DNA of 7,847 nt. It comes from an uncultured Planctomycetota bacterium. GTDB lineage: Bacteria; Planctomycetota; SZUA-567; JAFGNG01. Positions 1 to 5,059 of the stretch are shown here, one piece after another. A program made the position numbers and the translations under genes. Numbering within the stretch: the first letter of the stretch is position 1; each line of letters opens with the position of its first letter. The notes below the pieces were generated by a model. That model searched no databases. It was given only the letters and a program-made list of their open reading frames with translations, and was not told the origin of the DNA. The DNA is taken from the NCBI GenBank assembly GCA_947311175.1, contig CAMZKK010000233.1, positions 1 to 7,847 of the forward strand. Reading direction: 5' to 3'.

Positions 1-938
1 AAGATTTGACTAAGAATATCTAAGGCATAAAGGTCTTTGTTGTTAATCGTGACTGTATGATGCCCCATCATCATATAGGTATTTGAAATATTTGGAGATT
101 CTTTCTCTGCCCATTTTAGTGATACTTGTCTTGCTGGTGTAGGGATTATCGGATGATTTGGGATACCTCTTTTGTATTCTGAAAATTCAGTAGCTACGGT
201 GTCAATTACTTCATCAATATTTATATTGCCAACAACTACGACAATTGTATTGTTAGCGACATAGTATCTACGATAAAGTTCTAGCACTTGAAGTCTGGTA
301 ATCTTTTTGAATAAGTTTGGGTAACCAATAACCGGTGTGCCGGCTGGGTGAGATGGAAACATTGCTTCTGCAAGTAACTGATAAATTTGTCTGTTTGGAT
401 TATCCTGATTTTTTTTTATTTCTTGAATTATTACTCCACGCTCTCTATTAAATTCTCGACGGTTAATTATGCAATTTACCATATAATCGGCAAGAAGGTT
501 GATTGCGGTTTTTGTGTGTTCCTTTTCGGTTGTTATAAAATAAGCGGTATGGTCACGGGTGGTGTAGGCATTTGAATTATTGCCAATGGCTTCAAGAATT
601 TTTTTGCTCGCAGTCTCGGTTCTGGTTTTAGTAGTGCCTCCTGAAATTATATGCTCAAAATAATGAGAAGCACCACTGCCAAGCAATTTTCCTTCGTAAA
701 TACTGCCGACCTTTACAAAAACTTTTGCCGAGACTGCTGGCGATGCCTTGTTTTCTTTGCAGAAAAGACGCAGTCCATTATCAAAGATAATTTCGGTAAT
801 TCCCTCAGCGTGTTCTATTTTTCTATCTATGATTAATTCTTTGGACGAATGTTGGGTTGTTTTTTTTGAAAACATACCGGCAGTTGCAGTGTTGATAAAA
901 ATCGAAAAGATGAATAATGTTATTAATAATTTTTGCAT
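1..938 (-). CDS. Exported M16 family zinc metallopeptidase (insulinase-like), C-terminus beyond window edge
   Basis: This is an open frame of 312 codons from the ATG at 938 to the window edge with no stop, so the 3' part is missing. The protein starts with a signal peptide: MQK, a hydrophobic stretch at about 4-16, and a likely cleavage site after A20 (TATA|G). It is then an M16 N-terminal catalytic domain. The inverted zinc motif HxxEH is intact as HYFEH at 92-96, with the glycines of GGT just after it. The third zinc ligand is E173 in QEIKKNQDNP, 76 residues after H96, which is the usual M16 spacing. The start of the inactive-half-type domain (about 210 onward, with VVVVGNINID) also looks normal. 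The role is likely periplasmic or cell-surface peptide degradation; the substrate is unknown. The AAGGAG at 945-950 is 6 nt from the ATG and supports this start. It is the last visible gene of a three-gene operon, 17 bp after the CYTH gene. Confidence 0.93.
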   Translation of the reverse strand, partial: MQKLLITLFIFSIFINTATAGMFSKKTTQHSSKELIIDRKIEHAEGITEIIFDNGLRLFCKENKASPAVSAKVFVKVGSIYEGKLLGSGASHYFEHIISGGTTKTRTETASKKILEAIGNNSNAYTTRDHTAYFITTEKEHTKTAINLLADYMVNCIINRREFNRERGVIIQEIKKNQDNPNRQIYQLLAEAMFPSHPAGTPVIGYPNLFKKITRLQVLELYRRYYVANNTIVVVVGNINIDEVIDTVATEFSEYKRGIPNHPIIPTPARQVSLKWAEKESPNISNTYMMMGHHTVTINNKDLYALDILSQI

Positions 939-955
939 AAAATACTCCTTCGTAA

Positions 956-1501
956 TTAAAATTTCATATCGCTAAGTTGCTCACCTTTTGCACCACAATA
1001 TTCGGCAAAGAGGTCGAGATAACTTTTGTCTATATGGTTTTCTGTTTTAAGTTCAAGCTTAGTCAAAACCCTGCAAATATCTTCTTCTGTTTTGGCTTCA
1101 ATTTCAATAAAATCGCCAAGGTTTGGCATTTTATCCAATACTATTTCGCAATTATCAAGTTCAAAGGTATGTCTCATTTTTTCATAATACCATGATTTAA
1201 CATATCCTAATTGGCTGAATATCTGCATCATATTTTCAGGTGAATCAACAACACTTTCTAATTCAAGCCGTTTTTTAAAATTACTATCTTCGTATTTACC
1301 TTTGAAGGTTATAGTGCTTTTTTTTCTGGTTGTTCTTAGCCTTAGCAGGTTGTGGCTTTCCTTTAGTTTGTGCTCAACGGTGTCGAAAACCCAGTTTTTT
1401 TCCTTTATATCGCCAAGGTCTTTTGCTCCTAATTTCGTAAGTTTATTAGAAATCTCATCTCTACTATTGATTTTTAATTTACACTCTAATTCTGTATTCA
1501 T
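956..1501 (-). CDS. CYTH-domain protein (CyaB/class IV adenylate cyclase-like or triphosphatase)
   Basis: The 181-aa protein is essentially one CYTH domain, the triphosphate-tunnel fold that binds triphosphate-containing substrates with divalent metal. Visible signature residues are the N-terminal ExExK (E4, E6, K8), the basic pairs R54/R56 in LRLR, K67 in TFKGK, the acidic RLELE at about 78-82, K108/R110 in EKMRHTF, and the LDKMPNLGDFIEIE block with E133/E135. The length and the LGDFIEIE block resemble the CyaB-type class IV cyclase/thiamine-triphosphatase branch. Sequence alone cannot tell cAMP synthesis from triphosphate hydrolysis, and many bacterial members are triphosphatases. No signal peptide is seen, so it is probably cytosolic. 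Its ATG overlaps the TGA of the upstream hydrolase as ATGA and no convincing Shine-Dalgarno is seen, so translation is probably coupled. Confidence 0.88.
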   Translation of the reverse strand: MNTELECKLKINSRDEISNKLTKLGAKDLGDIKEKNWVFDTVEHKLKESHNLLRLRTTRKKSTITFKGKYEDSNFKKRLELESVVDSPENMMQIFSQLGYVKSWYYEKMRHTFELDNCEIVLDKMPNLGDFIEIEAKTEEDICRVLTKLELKTENHIDKSYLDLFAEYCGAKGEQLSDMKF

Positions 1502-2064
1502 TTTATAATCTTACAAATATCTTTGAATGCACTGTGCTTTGAATCAATCAATCCTTCATAAAGTATGCTTTCAACCGGAAGAATGGTTGCTCCGGCATCA
1601 CGCATTCTTTCAATCGCGATAGCTGTGTGATTTGAGTCACGGCTCGCAATAGCATCTGCGGCAATGAAACAAGAAAATCCTTGTTCGATTAATCCGAGTG
1701 CGGTTTGGGTCACACAGATGTGAGATTCTATGCCACAGAGGACAATTTGTTTTCGCTTTAATGATTTAAGATTTTCTGCAAAGTCTTTACATTTCGTGCA
1801 AGAAAATGTAGTTTTTTCAATCCGCAAAATCTTTGCACCAGACTCTTCTTCTTTGTTGATAGCATCTAAAATCTCTTGTTGAGTATTTCCCAATCCTTTT
1901 GGATATTGCTCACTAAGGATGATTGGTGCTTCTAATTTACTAGCACCTTGCAACAGCTGGATTGTTTTTTTGACAACAGCGTCGCCATTGCATATCGCTG
2001 GCAATAATCTTTCCTGAATATCAATAACTACAACAAGCAATTCTTCTCGATTAATCAATGGCAT
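1498..2064 (-). CDS. Isochorismatase-fold cysteine hydrolase, ISOC2-like
   Basis: The 188-aa protein has the nicotinamidase/isochorismatase Rossmann-like fold. The catalytic triad is visible: D15 in VVVIDIQERL, K84 in RIEKTTFS and C117 in GIESHICVTQTAL, the Cys sitting in the typical G-x-E-x-H-x-C turn before the cis-peptide region. The C-terminal FKDICKIIK and the overall length resemble the human ISOC1/ISOC2 and bacterial hydrolase (YcaC-like) branch more than PncA, since the metal-binding D-x-H-x-x-H of true nicotinamidases is not seen. The substrate is therefore unknown; amide or ester hydrolysis is inferred from the fold. It is the first gene of the minus-strand operon, with a promoter about 45-70 bp upstream. 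GGA lies 7 nt before the ATG, which makes a modest ribosome binding site. The stop overlaps the CYTH start by 4 nt. Confidence 0.88.
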   Translation of the reverse strand: MPLINREELLVVVIDIQERLLPAICNGDAVVKKTIQLLQGASKLEAPIILSEQYPKGLGNTQQEILDAINKEEESGAKILRIEKTTFSCTKCKDFAENLKSLKRKQIVLCGIESHICVTQTALGLIEQGFSCFIAADAIASRDSNHTAIAIERMRDAGATILPVESILYEGLIDSKHSAFKDICKIIK

Positions 2065-2108
2065 ACCTTAATCCTTATCAACTATTATCGTAAATTTAAA
2101 TCATTTGA

Positions 2109-2136
2109 ATTATAGATTTACCAGTATCCCGGTCAA
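2109..2136 (-). promoter_or_regulatory. Sigma70-type promoter of the hydrolase-CYTH-M16 operon
   Basis: On the minus strand, TTGACC (2136-2131) is followed after 16 bp by a perfect TATAAT (2114-2109). Transcription would start near 2102, giving a leader of about 38 nt before the ATG at 2064. The hairpin at 2161-2193 lies immediately upstream, so incoming transcription may end before this promoter. Confidence 0.7.
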
Positions 2137-2155
2137 GCATAAACAAGCATAAACA
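2134..2155. repeat. Two tandem copies of a 10-bp unit
   Basis: The unit CAAGCATAAA occurs at 2134-2143 and 2144-2153, followed by CA. It overlaps the -35 box of the operon promoter, so it may be a small operator or simply slippage-derived. Confidence 0.6.
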
Positions 2156-2160
2156 GAAAC

Positions 2161-2193
2161 GAGTGACATGCAAAGCCTCTTTGCGTGTCACTC
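2161..2193 (-). terminator. Strong 15-bp hairpin, probable terminator of the tRNA-Pro/HDOD unit
   Basis: Arms 2161-2175 and 2179-2193 pair over 15 positions with a 3-nt loop and one non-Watson-Crick position (2169 with 2185). That position is an A-C mismatch in the minus-strand RNA and a G-U wobble in plus-strand RNA. On the minus strand the hairpin is followed by GTTTCTGTTTATGC, which is T-rich but not a clean run. It lies between the upstream transcription unit and the next promoter, which fits a terminator. The wobble being on the plus side and the neighbouring repeats leave open that it is a mobile hairpin repeat instead. Confidence 0.5.
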
Positions 2194-2202
2194 ATCCTTA
2201 TT

Positions 2203-2229
2203 CCGAGTGCCGAGTGCCGAGTGCCGAGT
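2203..2229. repeat. 7-bp tandem repeat, nearly four copies
   Basis: The unit CCGAGTG occurs three times in a row (2203-2223) followed by a fourth partial copy, CCGAGT (2224-2229). It is GC-rich compared with the surrounding AT-rich sequence. There are no spacers and the unit is too short for a CRISPR array. Confidence 0.85.
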
Positions 2230-2278
2230 TCTATGCCGTTAAATTCAACTGTGGAATTTTGGTCTGTCCTGTGTAGGA

Positions 2279-2306
2279 GTAGAGACACATTGTATTGCGT
2301 CTCTAC
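2279..2306. repeat. Imperfect palindrome of the GTAGAGAC type, nested in a wider inverted repeat
   Basis: GTAGAGACACA (2279-2289) and TGCGTCTCTAC (2296-2306) form 11-bp arms with a 6-nt loop. The single mismatch is a G-U wobble in minus-strand RNA. An outer pair, ATGCCGT (2233-2239) and ACGGCAT (2305-2311), brackets it. Palindromes with GTAGAGAC ends are a recurring class of small interspersed intergenic repeats in several bacterial lineages (general knowledge). Whether this one is multicopy in its genome cannot be seen here. Confidence 0.65.
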
Positions 2307-2367
2307 GGCATTCGATTAATATGAATGGGTGACTTCGTGATTTTTGTTAAATATTATATTATTTTGT

Positions 2368-2400
2368 TTTGAATTATCATTCATTAACGACTAATTCAAA
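2368..2400 (-). other. Hairpin in the tRNA-Pro 3' trailer
   Basis: TTTGAATTA (2368-2376) and TAATTCAAA (2392-2400) are perfect 9-bp arms with a 15-nt loop, starting 13 nt past the encoded CCA on the minus strand. No T run follows (the next bases are ACAAAATAAT), so it is not a classical intrinsic terminator. It may be a trailer structure read by tRNA-processing or 3' exonuclease enzymes. Confidence 0.4.
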
Positions 2401-2413
2401 TCTTGGATTAAAT

Positions 2414-2490
2414 TGGTCGGAGCGACAGGAATTGAACCTGCGACCTCTTGACCCCCAGTCAAGCACGCTACCAAGCTGCGCTACGCCCCG
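2414..2490 (-). tRNA. tRNA-Pro (anticodon GGG), CCA encoded
   Basis: The cloverleaf folds completely. The acceptor stem pairs CGGGGCG with CGCTCCG with one G-U. The D stem is GCGC/GCGT. The anticodon stem is CTTGA/TCAAG around the 7-nt loop CTGGGGG, giving anticodon GGG after T33. The variable region is AGGTC, and the T arm is GCAGG-TTCAATT-CCTGT. The discriminator is A and CCA is encoded at 2416-2414. The anticodon reads CCC and CCU proline codons. Its 5' end (2490) is one base from the last base of the HDOD stop codon (2492), and no promoter fits between them, so it is very likely cut out of the HDOD transcript by RNase P. Confidence 0.97.
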
Positions 2491-2491
2491 A

Positions 2492-3352
2492 TTAACTATT
2501 TACCATGCTTAAAAATTCATCGGCTTTATGCATGTCATCGTTGATTGTCTCTATTAGTTCAGATAGCTGAGATTTATCCACATCGAGAATTGTCCATGAT
2601 TCGGCAGGTAATTCCGGTTTACCAAAAGAGCCATTGCTCCCGTAATGTTTGAGTTTACAGACATATTCGGAGAACGAACATACTGCGGCAAGTTTCTTTG
2701 CTTCCTCTGTTGAGCATTCATTTGGACGGTTTTGATTGTGGATTGCCATTGCTAAGTCATCAGCTAATTGCCATTTTTGAGAAAGCCAATAGCCTATATC
2801 TGCATAGCTGGTTTCAAGAACTTCTTTTTCTGCTACTTCAAAGGCAACTTCCTTTTCACTAGCTATTTTAATTATTGCCTGAAATTCAACCGGAGCATAT
2901 TGGTCAAGAACAAGCTTACCCATATCATGCATTAACCCAAGAACGAAGGCCGTATCGGCTTCAACGCCATGTTGATTTTTGGCAATTGTTTGGCAAATTG
3001 TGGCACAACCAACTGAGTGTTTCCAAAATTCTTCATAACTAAAATGATCATCTCCTGCACCAAACATATCAAGCACAGATGCACTAAGGGCAAGGCTTTT
3101 GACGGTGTTAAATCCGAGAATAACAATTGCTTGCGAAATTGAACTAACTCGATTTGGTAAACCATAAAATGCCGAATTAACAATCTTTAGAATTTTTGCA
3201 ACTAGGGCGGGATCTTGCCCCATTACATCATTAATATCTTTTGCAGAGCTGTCTGGATCGTCAATCAAATTGATTATAGTTGTAACTACCTGTGGTAATG
3301 TAGGTAAATCGATGATTTTATCAACTATGCTCTTTAGGTCTTTTCCAGCCAT
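2492..3352 (-). CDS. Stand-alone HDOD-domain signalling protein
   Basis: The 286-aa protein is almost entirely one HDOD domain, the HD-related output domain found in bacterial signalling proteins. Visible marks are the LPTLP motif at 16-20, the DPALVAKILKIVNSAFYG block at about 47-64, SISQAIVILG at 71-80, H111 in WKHSVG, and H142-D143 in LMHDMGKL. The HD pair is thus retained, although most HDOD proteins lack a complete metal site and are thought to act by protein interaction rather than hydrolysis. There is no receiver, PAS, GGDEF or EAL domain and no membrane segment. A weak AAAGG lies upstream of the ATG. The 84 bp separating it from the kinase gene contain a promoter, so it can be expressed independently. 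Its probable partner is the adjacent kinase, but this is inferred from position only. tRNA-Pro follows directly. Confidence 0.92.
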   Translation of the reverse strand: MAGKDLKSIVDKIIDLPTLPQVVTTIINLIDDPDSSAKDINDVMGQDPALVAKILKIVNSAFYGLPNRVSSISQAIVILGFNTVKSLALSASVLDMFGAGDDHFSYEEFWKHSVGCATICQTIAKNQHGVEADTAFVLGLMHDMGKLVLDQYAPVEFQAIIKIASEKEVAFEVAEKEVLETSYADIGYWLSQKWQLADDLAMAIHNQNRPNECSTEEAKKLAAVCSFSEYVCKLKHYGSNGSFGKPELPAESWTILDVDKSQLSELIETINDDMHKADEFLSMVNS

Positions 3353-3381
3353 AAAATGCCTTTATTGTGAATTCTTATTCG

Positions 3382-3422
3382 GAATTTAGATTAATATTTA
3401 TTATTATGTTGAAGCTAAATTC
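3382..3422. repeat. Inverted repeat GAATTTAG/CTAAATTC across the HDOD promoter
   Basis: Perfect 8-bp arms at 3382-3389 and 3415-3422 are separated by 25 bp. One arm lies in the spacer between the -35 and -10 boxes and the other lies just after the expected transcription start. That position suits an operator, but the sequence is AT-rich and chance is not excluded. Confidence 0.35.
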
Positions 3423-3431
3423 TAAGGTCAA
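3403..3431 (-). promoter_or_regulatory. Sigma70-type promoter of the HDOD gene and tRNA-Pro
   Basis: On the minus strand TTGACC (3431-3426) is followed after 17 bp by CATAAT (3408-3403); each box matches the consensus at 5 of 6 positions. The transcript would start near 3396, giving a leader of about 44 nt before the HDOD ATG. It starts just after the stop of the kinase gene (3437). Confidence 0.65.
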
Positions 3432-3436
3432 GGATT

Positions 3437-4192
3437 TTATTCATCTTTGAACTCAAGAAACTTACCTTTAGGTAGAATAATATTAAATCTAGCACCAGCT
3501 TCTGGTAGGTCTTCGGCATTGATTGTGCCGCCATGTTCTTCAATAATCCTACGCACAATCCCAAGGCCAAGCCCTGTTCCTTTTTCCTTGGTACTGTAAA
3601 AAAGTTCAAAAATCTCATTTTCTTTACCAGGTTGAATTCCAACTCCGTTATCATCGACTTGGATTTTAATTTTACGATCTTCTTCAAAGGTACTAACGCA
3701 TACCCATGGATTCTGTTTTTTAGACATCTTACATGCTTCACAGGCGTTTCTAAAAATATTGAGCATGACATGGGTAAATTGTCCCTTGTCGAGTATTACC
3801 GGATACATGTCATCTGCGAGATTACTTTTTATAGTTATTCCATAATCTTTAAATTCCGGATTACTGAATTCTAATATTTCTTTAAGGAAATGATTTAAAT
3901 CTGTTGGCACGCTATCCATTCTCGGAGGACGAGCAAAGGTCAAAAATTCGTTTAGAGTTTTGACTACCTCGGAAATTTGGTTGGTAACCCGGTTTATTCT
4001 TCGAGAAAATTTTTCTCTTAATTTTGGCTCTAAAATTTCTATATCTTCTTCGATAAGTTGAGCATTTAGCTGAATGGCGTTGAGGGGCGTTCTTACCTCA
4101 TGAACCAGCCCAGCAGCGAGTGTTCCGATGTATGCCAATCTATTGCGTTTTTCTCTTTCTTCTTGAATCTTTTTCCTGTCTCTTGACGGCAT
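3437..4192 (-). CDS. Small soluble sensor-less histidine kinase
   Basis: From the ATG at 4192 the protein has 251 aa. It has a short charged N-terminus (1-20), then a HisKA domain with the phosphoacceptor H31 in LVHEVRTPLNAI, a long dimerisation helix pair (about 40-90), and a HATPase domain. The HATPase domain shows the N box LNIFRNACEA (N145, N149), the G1 box DDNGVGI (180-186), the F box FELFYS, and the G2 box GTGLGLG (205-211). All catalytic boxes are intact, so it should be an active NtrB-like kinase core. There is no membrane segment, PAS, GAF or receiver domain, so the input must come from a partner. A GTG at 4207 is in frame, but it lies inside the GGAGG ribosome binding site. I therefore place the start at ATG 4192, 4 nt after the LOG stop. 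No response regulator is in the window. Confidence 0.92.
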   Translation of the reverse strand: MPSRDRKKIQEEREKRNRLAYIGTLAAGLVHEVRTPLNAIQLNAQLIEEDIEILEPKLREKFSRRINRVTNQISEVVKTLNEFLTFARPPRMDSVPTDLNHFLKEILEFSNPEFKDYGITIKSNLADDMYPVILDKGQFTHVMLNIFRNACEACKMSKKQNPWVCVSTFEEDRKIKIQVDDNGVGIQPGKENEIFELFYSTKEKGTGLGLGIVRRIIEEHGGTINAEDLPEAGARFNIILPKGKFLEFKDE

Positions 4193-4196
4193 ATTA

Positions 4197-4904
4197 TTAC
4201 ATACCACCTCCGGGGGCTGGGTCGCTGTCAGGAGTTAAGTTTAAATCATCCTTTAGGTTTGACTCCATGATTCCTGACAATACTACTTGTGGGTCATCTG
4301 TAATAGTAAATAAATCCATATCTTCAGGGTTGATATTCCCCTCAGCAAGCATTTCTTCTTGTAGCCATTTTATCATTCCACGCCAAAAGTCTGTTCCCAT
4401 TAAATAAACAGGTCTTGCCGGCATTTTTCTGGTTTGAATTAGGGTTAAGCATTCAAAAAATTCATCAAGAGTTCCAAACCCTCCAGGAAGAACAACAATT
4501 GCACTAGCATATTTTAAAAACATTACTTTTCTAACAAAAAAGTATCTAAATGACAAAAGTTTTGTTATATATGGATTTGAAGATTGTTCAAAAGGAAGTT
4601 CAATGTTTAGGCCAACGCTTTCACCTTTTCCGCCAGCCTTTGCTCCCTTATTCGCAGCTTCCATTACCCCGGGACCGCCACCGGTAATAATATTAAATCC
4701 TGCTTCTGAGATTAATTTTGCTACCTGCACCCCCATATCATAATACTTAGTGCCAGGTTTTGTTCTTGCTGAACCAAAAATACTGACAGCCGGCATAATT
4801 CGAGCCATCTCTTCGGTCCCTTCAACAAATTCTGCCATAATTCTAAAGATTCTCCAAGGCTCATCTTCTCTAAAGTCATGTCCGTATTCCATATCATTAC
4901 CCAT
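4197..4904 (-). CDS. LOG-family (TIGR00730-type) Rossmann-fold protein
   Basis: The 235-aa protein carries both LOG signatures: GGGPGVMEAAN at 75-85 with E82, and PGGFGTLDE at 140-148 with E148. R125-K126 (RYFFVRKVMF) supplies the conserved basic pair. Characterised LOG proteins are phosphoribohydrolases that release the base from (cytokinin) riboside 5'-monophosphates; in bacteria such proteins often act on nucleoside monophosphates generally. An N-terminal extension of about 35 acidic and aromatic residues precedes the Rossmann core (VSIFGSART), as in the longer bacterial type, and a short Gly/Pro/Asp tail ends it. It is cytosolic. An AAGGAGGA (4918-4911) 6 nt before the ATG fixes the start. 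It is the first gene of the LOG-kinase unit. Its link to signalling is known only from the neighbourhood. Confidence 0.92.
   Translation of the reverse strand: MGNDMEYGHDFREDEPWRIFRIMAEFVEGTEEMARIMPAVSIFGSARTKPGTKYYDMGVQVAKLISEAGFNIITGGGPGVMEAANKGAKAGGKGESVGLNIELPFEQSSNPYITKLLSFRYFFVRKVMFLKYASAIVVLPGGFGTLDEFFECLTLIQTRKMPARPVYLMGTDFWRGMIKWLQEEMLAEGNINPEDMDLFTITDDPQVVLSGIMESNLKDDLNLTPDSDPAPGGGM
4204..4211 (-). promoter_or_regulatory. Ribosome binding site for the kinase, inside the LOG C-terminal codons
   Basis: GGAGGTGG on the minus strand (4211-4204) encodes the Gly-Gly end of the LOG protein (PGGGM) and is followed after 11 nt by ATG 4192. It argues against the GTG at 4207, which overlaps it. 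The two genes are thus translationally linked. Confidence 0.6.
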
Positions 4905-4948
4905 AATAATTCCTCCTTAATAAAAGTGATGTTCTACTTAATCATCTC

Positions 4949-4954
4949 ATTATA
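4949..4954 (-). promoter_or_regulatory. -10 box of the LOG-kinase promoter
   Basis: A perfect TATAAT lies on the minus strand 45 bp upstream of the LOG ATG. At a spacing of 16-18 bp there is only a poor -35 match (CATCTT/ATCTTC). The start would be near 4942. The missing -35 suggests that an activator is needed or that the promoter is weak. Confidence 0.45.
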
Positions 4955-5024
4955 ATAGGTATATCGTAAAAGAAGATGAATAAAGATAATAAAATAAGTG
5001 TTTAGTAAAAAATATTTTTTTTTC

Positions 5025-5053
5025 TTGCATTTTCGAATAAAGTTGACGATACT
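5025..5053 (+). promoter_or_regulatory. Promoter of the DUF2225-QTMAN pair, predicted leaderless
   Basis: TTGCAT (5025-5030), 17 bp, then GATACT (5048-5053). The -10 box ends 6 bp before the ATG at 5060, so transcription would start at or beside the A of the start codon. No Shine-Dalgarno is present upstream of the ATG. A competing pair, TTGACG (5043-5048) with CATAAA (5066-5071), would start inside the gene and remove the signal peptide. Confidence 0.45.
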
Positions 5054-5059
5054 TATTTT

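Larger units (their letters stand above)
2065..2413. other. 349-bp gene-free region with promoter, hairpins and small repeats
   Basis: No open frame of coding character is seen. Read on the minus strand from tRNA-Pro toward the hydrolase gene, it contains a trailer hairpin (2368-2400), a GTAGAGAC-type palindrome (2279-2306) inside a wider inverted repeat, a 7-bp tandem repeat (2203-2229), a strong hairpin followed by T-rich sequence (2161-2193), a 10-bp direct repeat (2134-2155) and the operon promoter (2109-2136). The individual elements have their own entries. Confidence 0.75.

Noticed and set aside
387..975. Plus-strand open frames in the first kilobase
   Set aside because: They lie opposite the M16 gene, which has an intact zinc motif, signal peptide and ribosome binding site. 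The plus-strand products have no recognisable pattern.
2203..2229. Possible CRISPR-like or satellite array
   Set aside because: The unit is 7 bp with no spacers and under four copies, and no cas gene is near. It is a simple tandem repeat.
3415..3771. Minus-strand 118-codon frame inside the kinase gene
   Set aside because: It is an out-of-frame shadow of the kinase, whose H, N, G1, F and G2 boxes are all in the other frame.
4193..4207. GTG at 4207 as the kinase start, overlapping the LOG gene
   Set aside because: The GTG lies inside the GGAGGTGG ribosome binding site and has none of its own. ATG 4192 follows it and begins the conserved-looking charged N-terminus.
2492..4904. Anti-phage defence system built from LOG, kinase and HDOD
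   Set aside because: No nuclease, effector, membrane toxin, CD-NTase or TIR-like domain is present, and no mobile-element context. The proteins look like housekeeping or signalling types.
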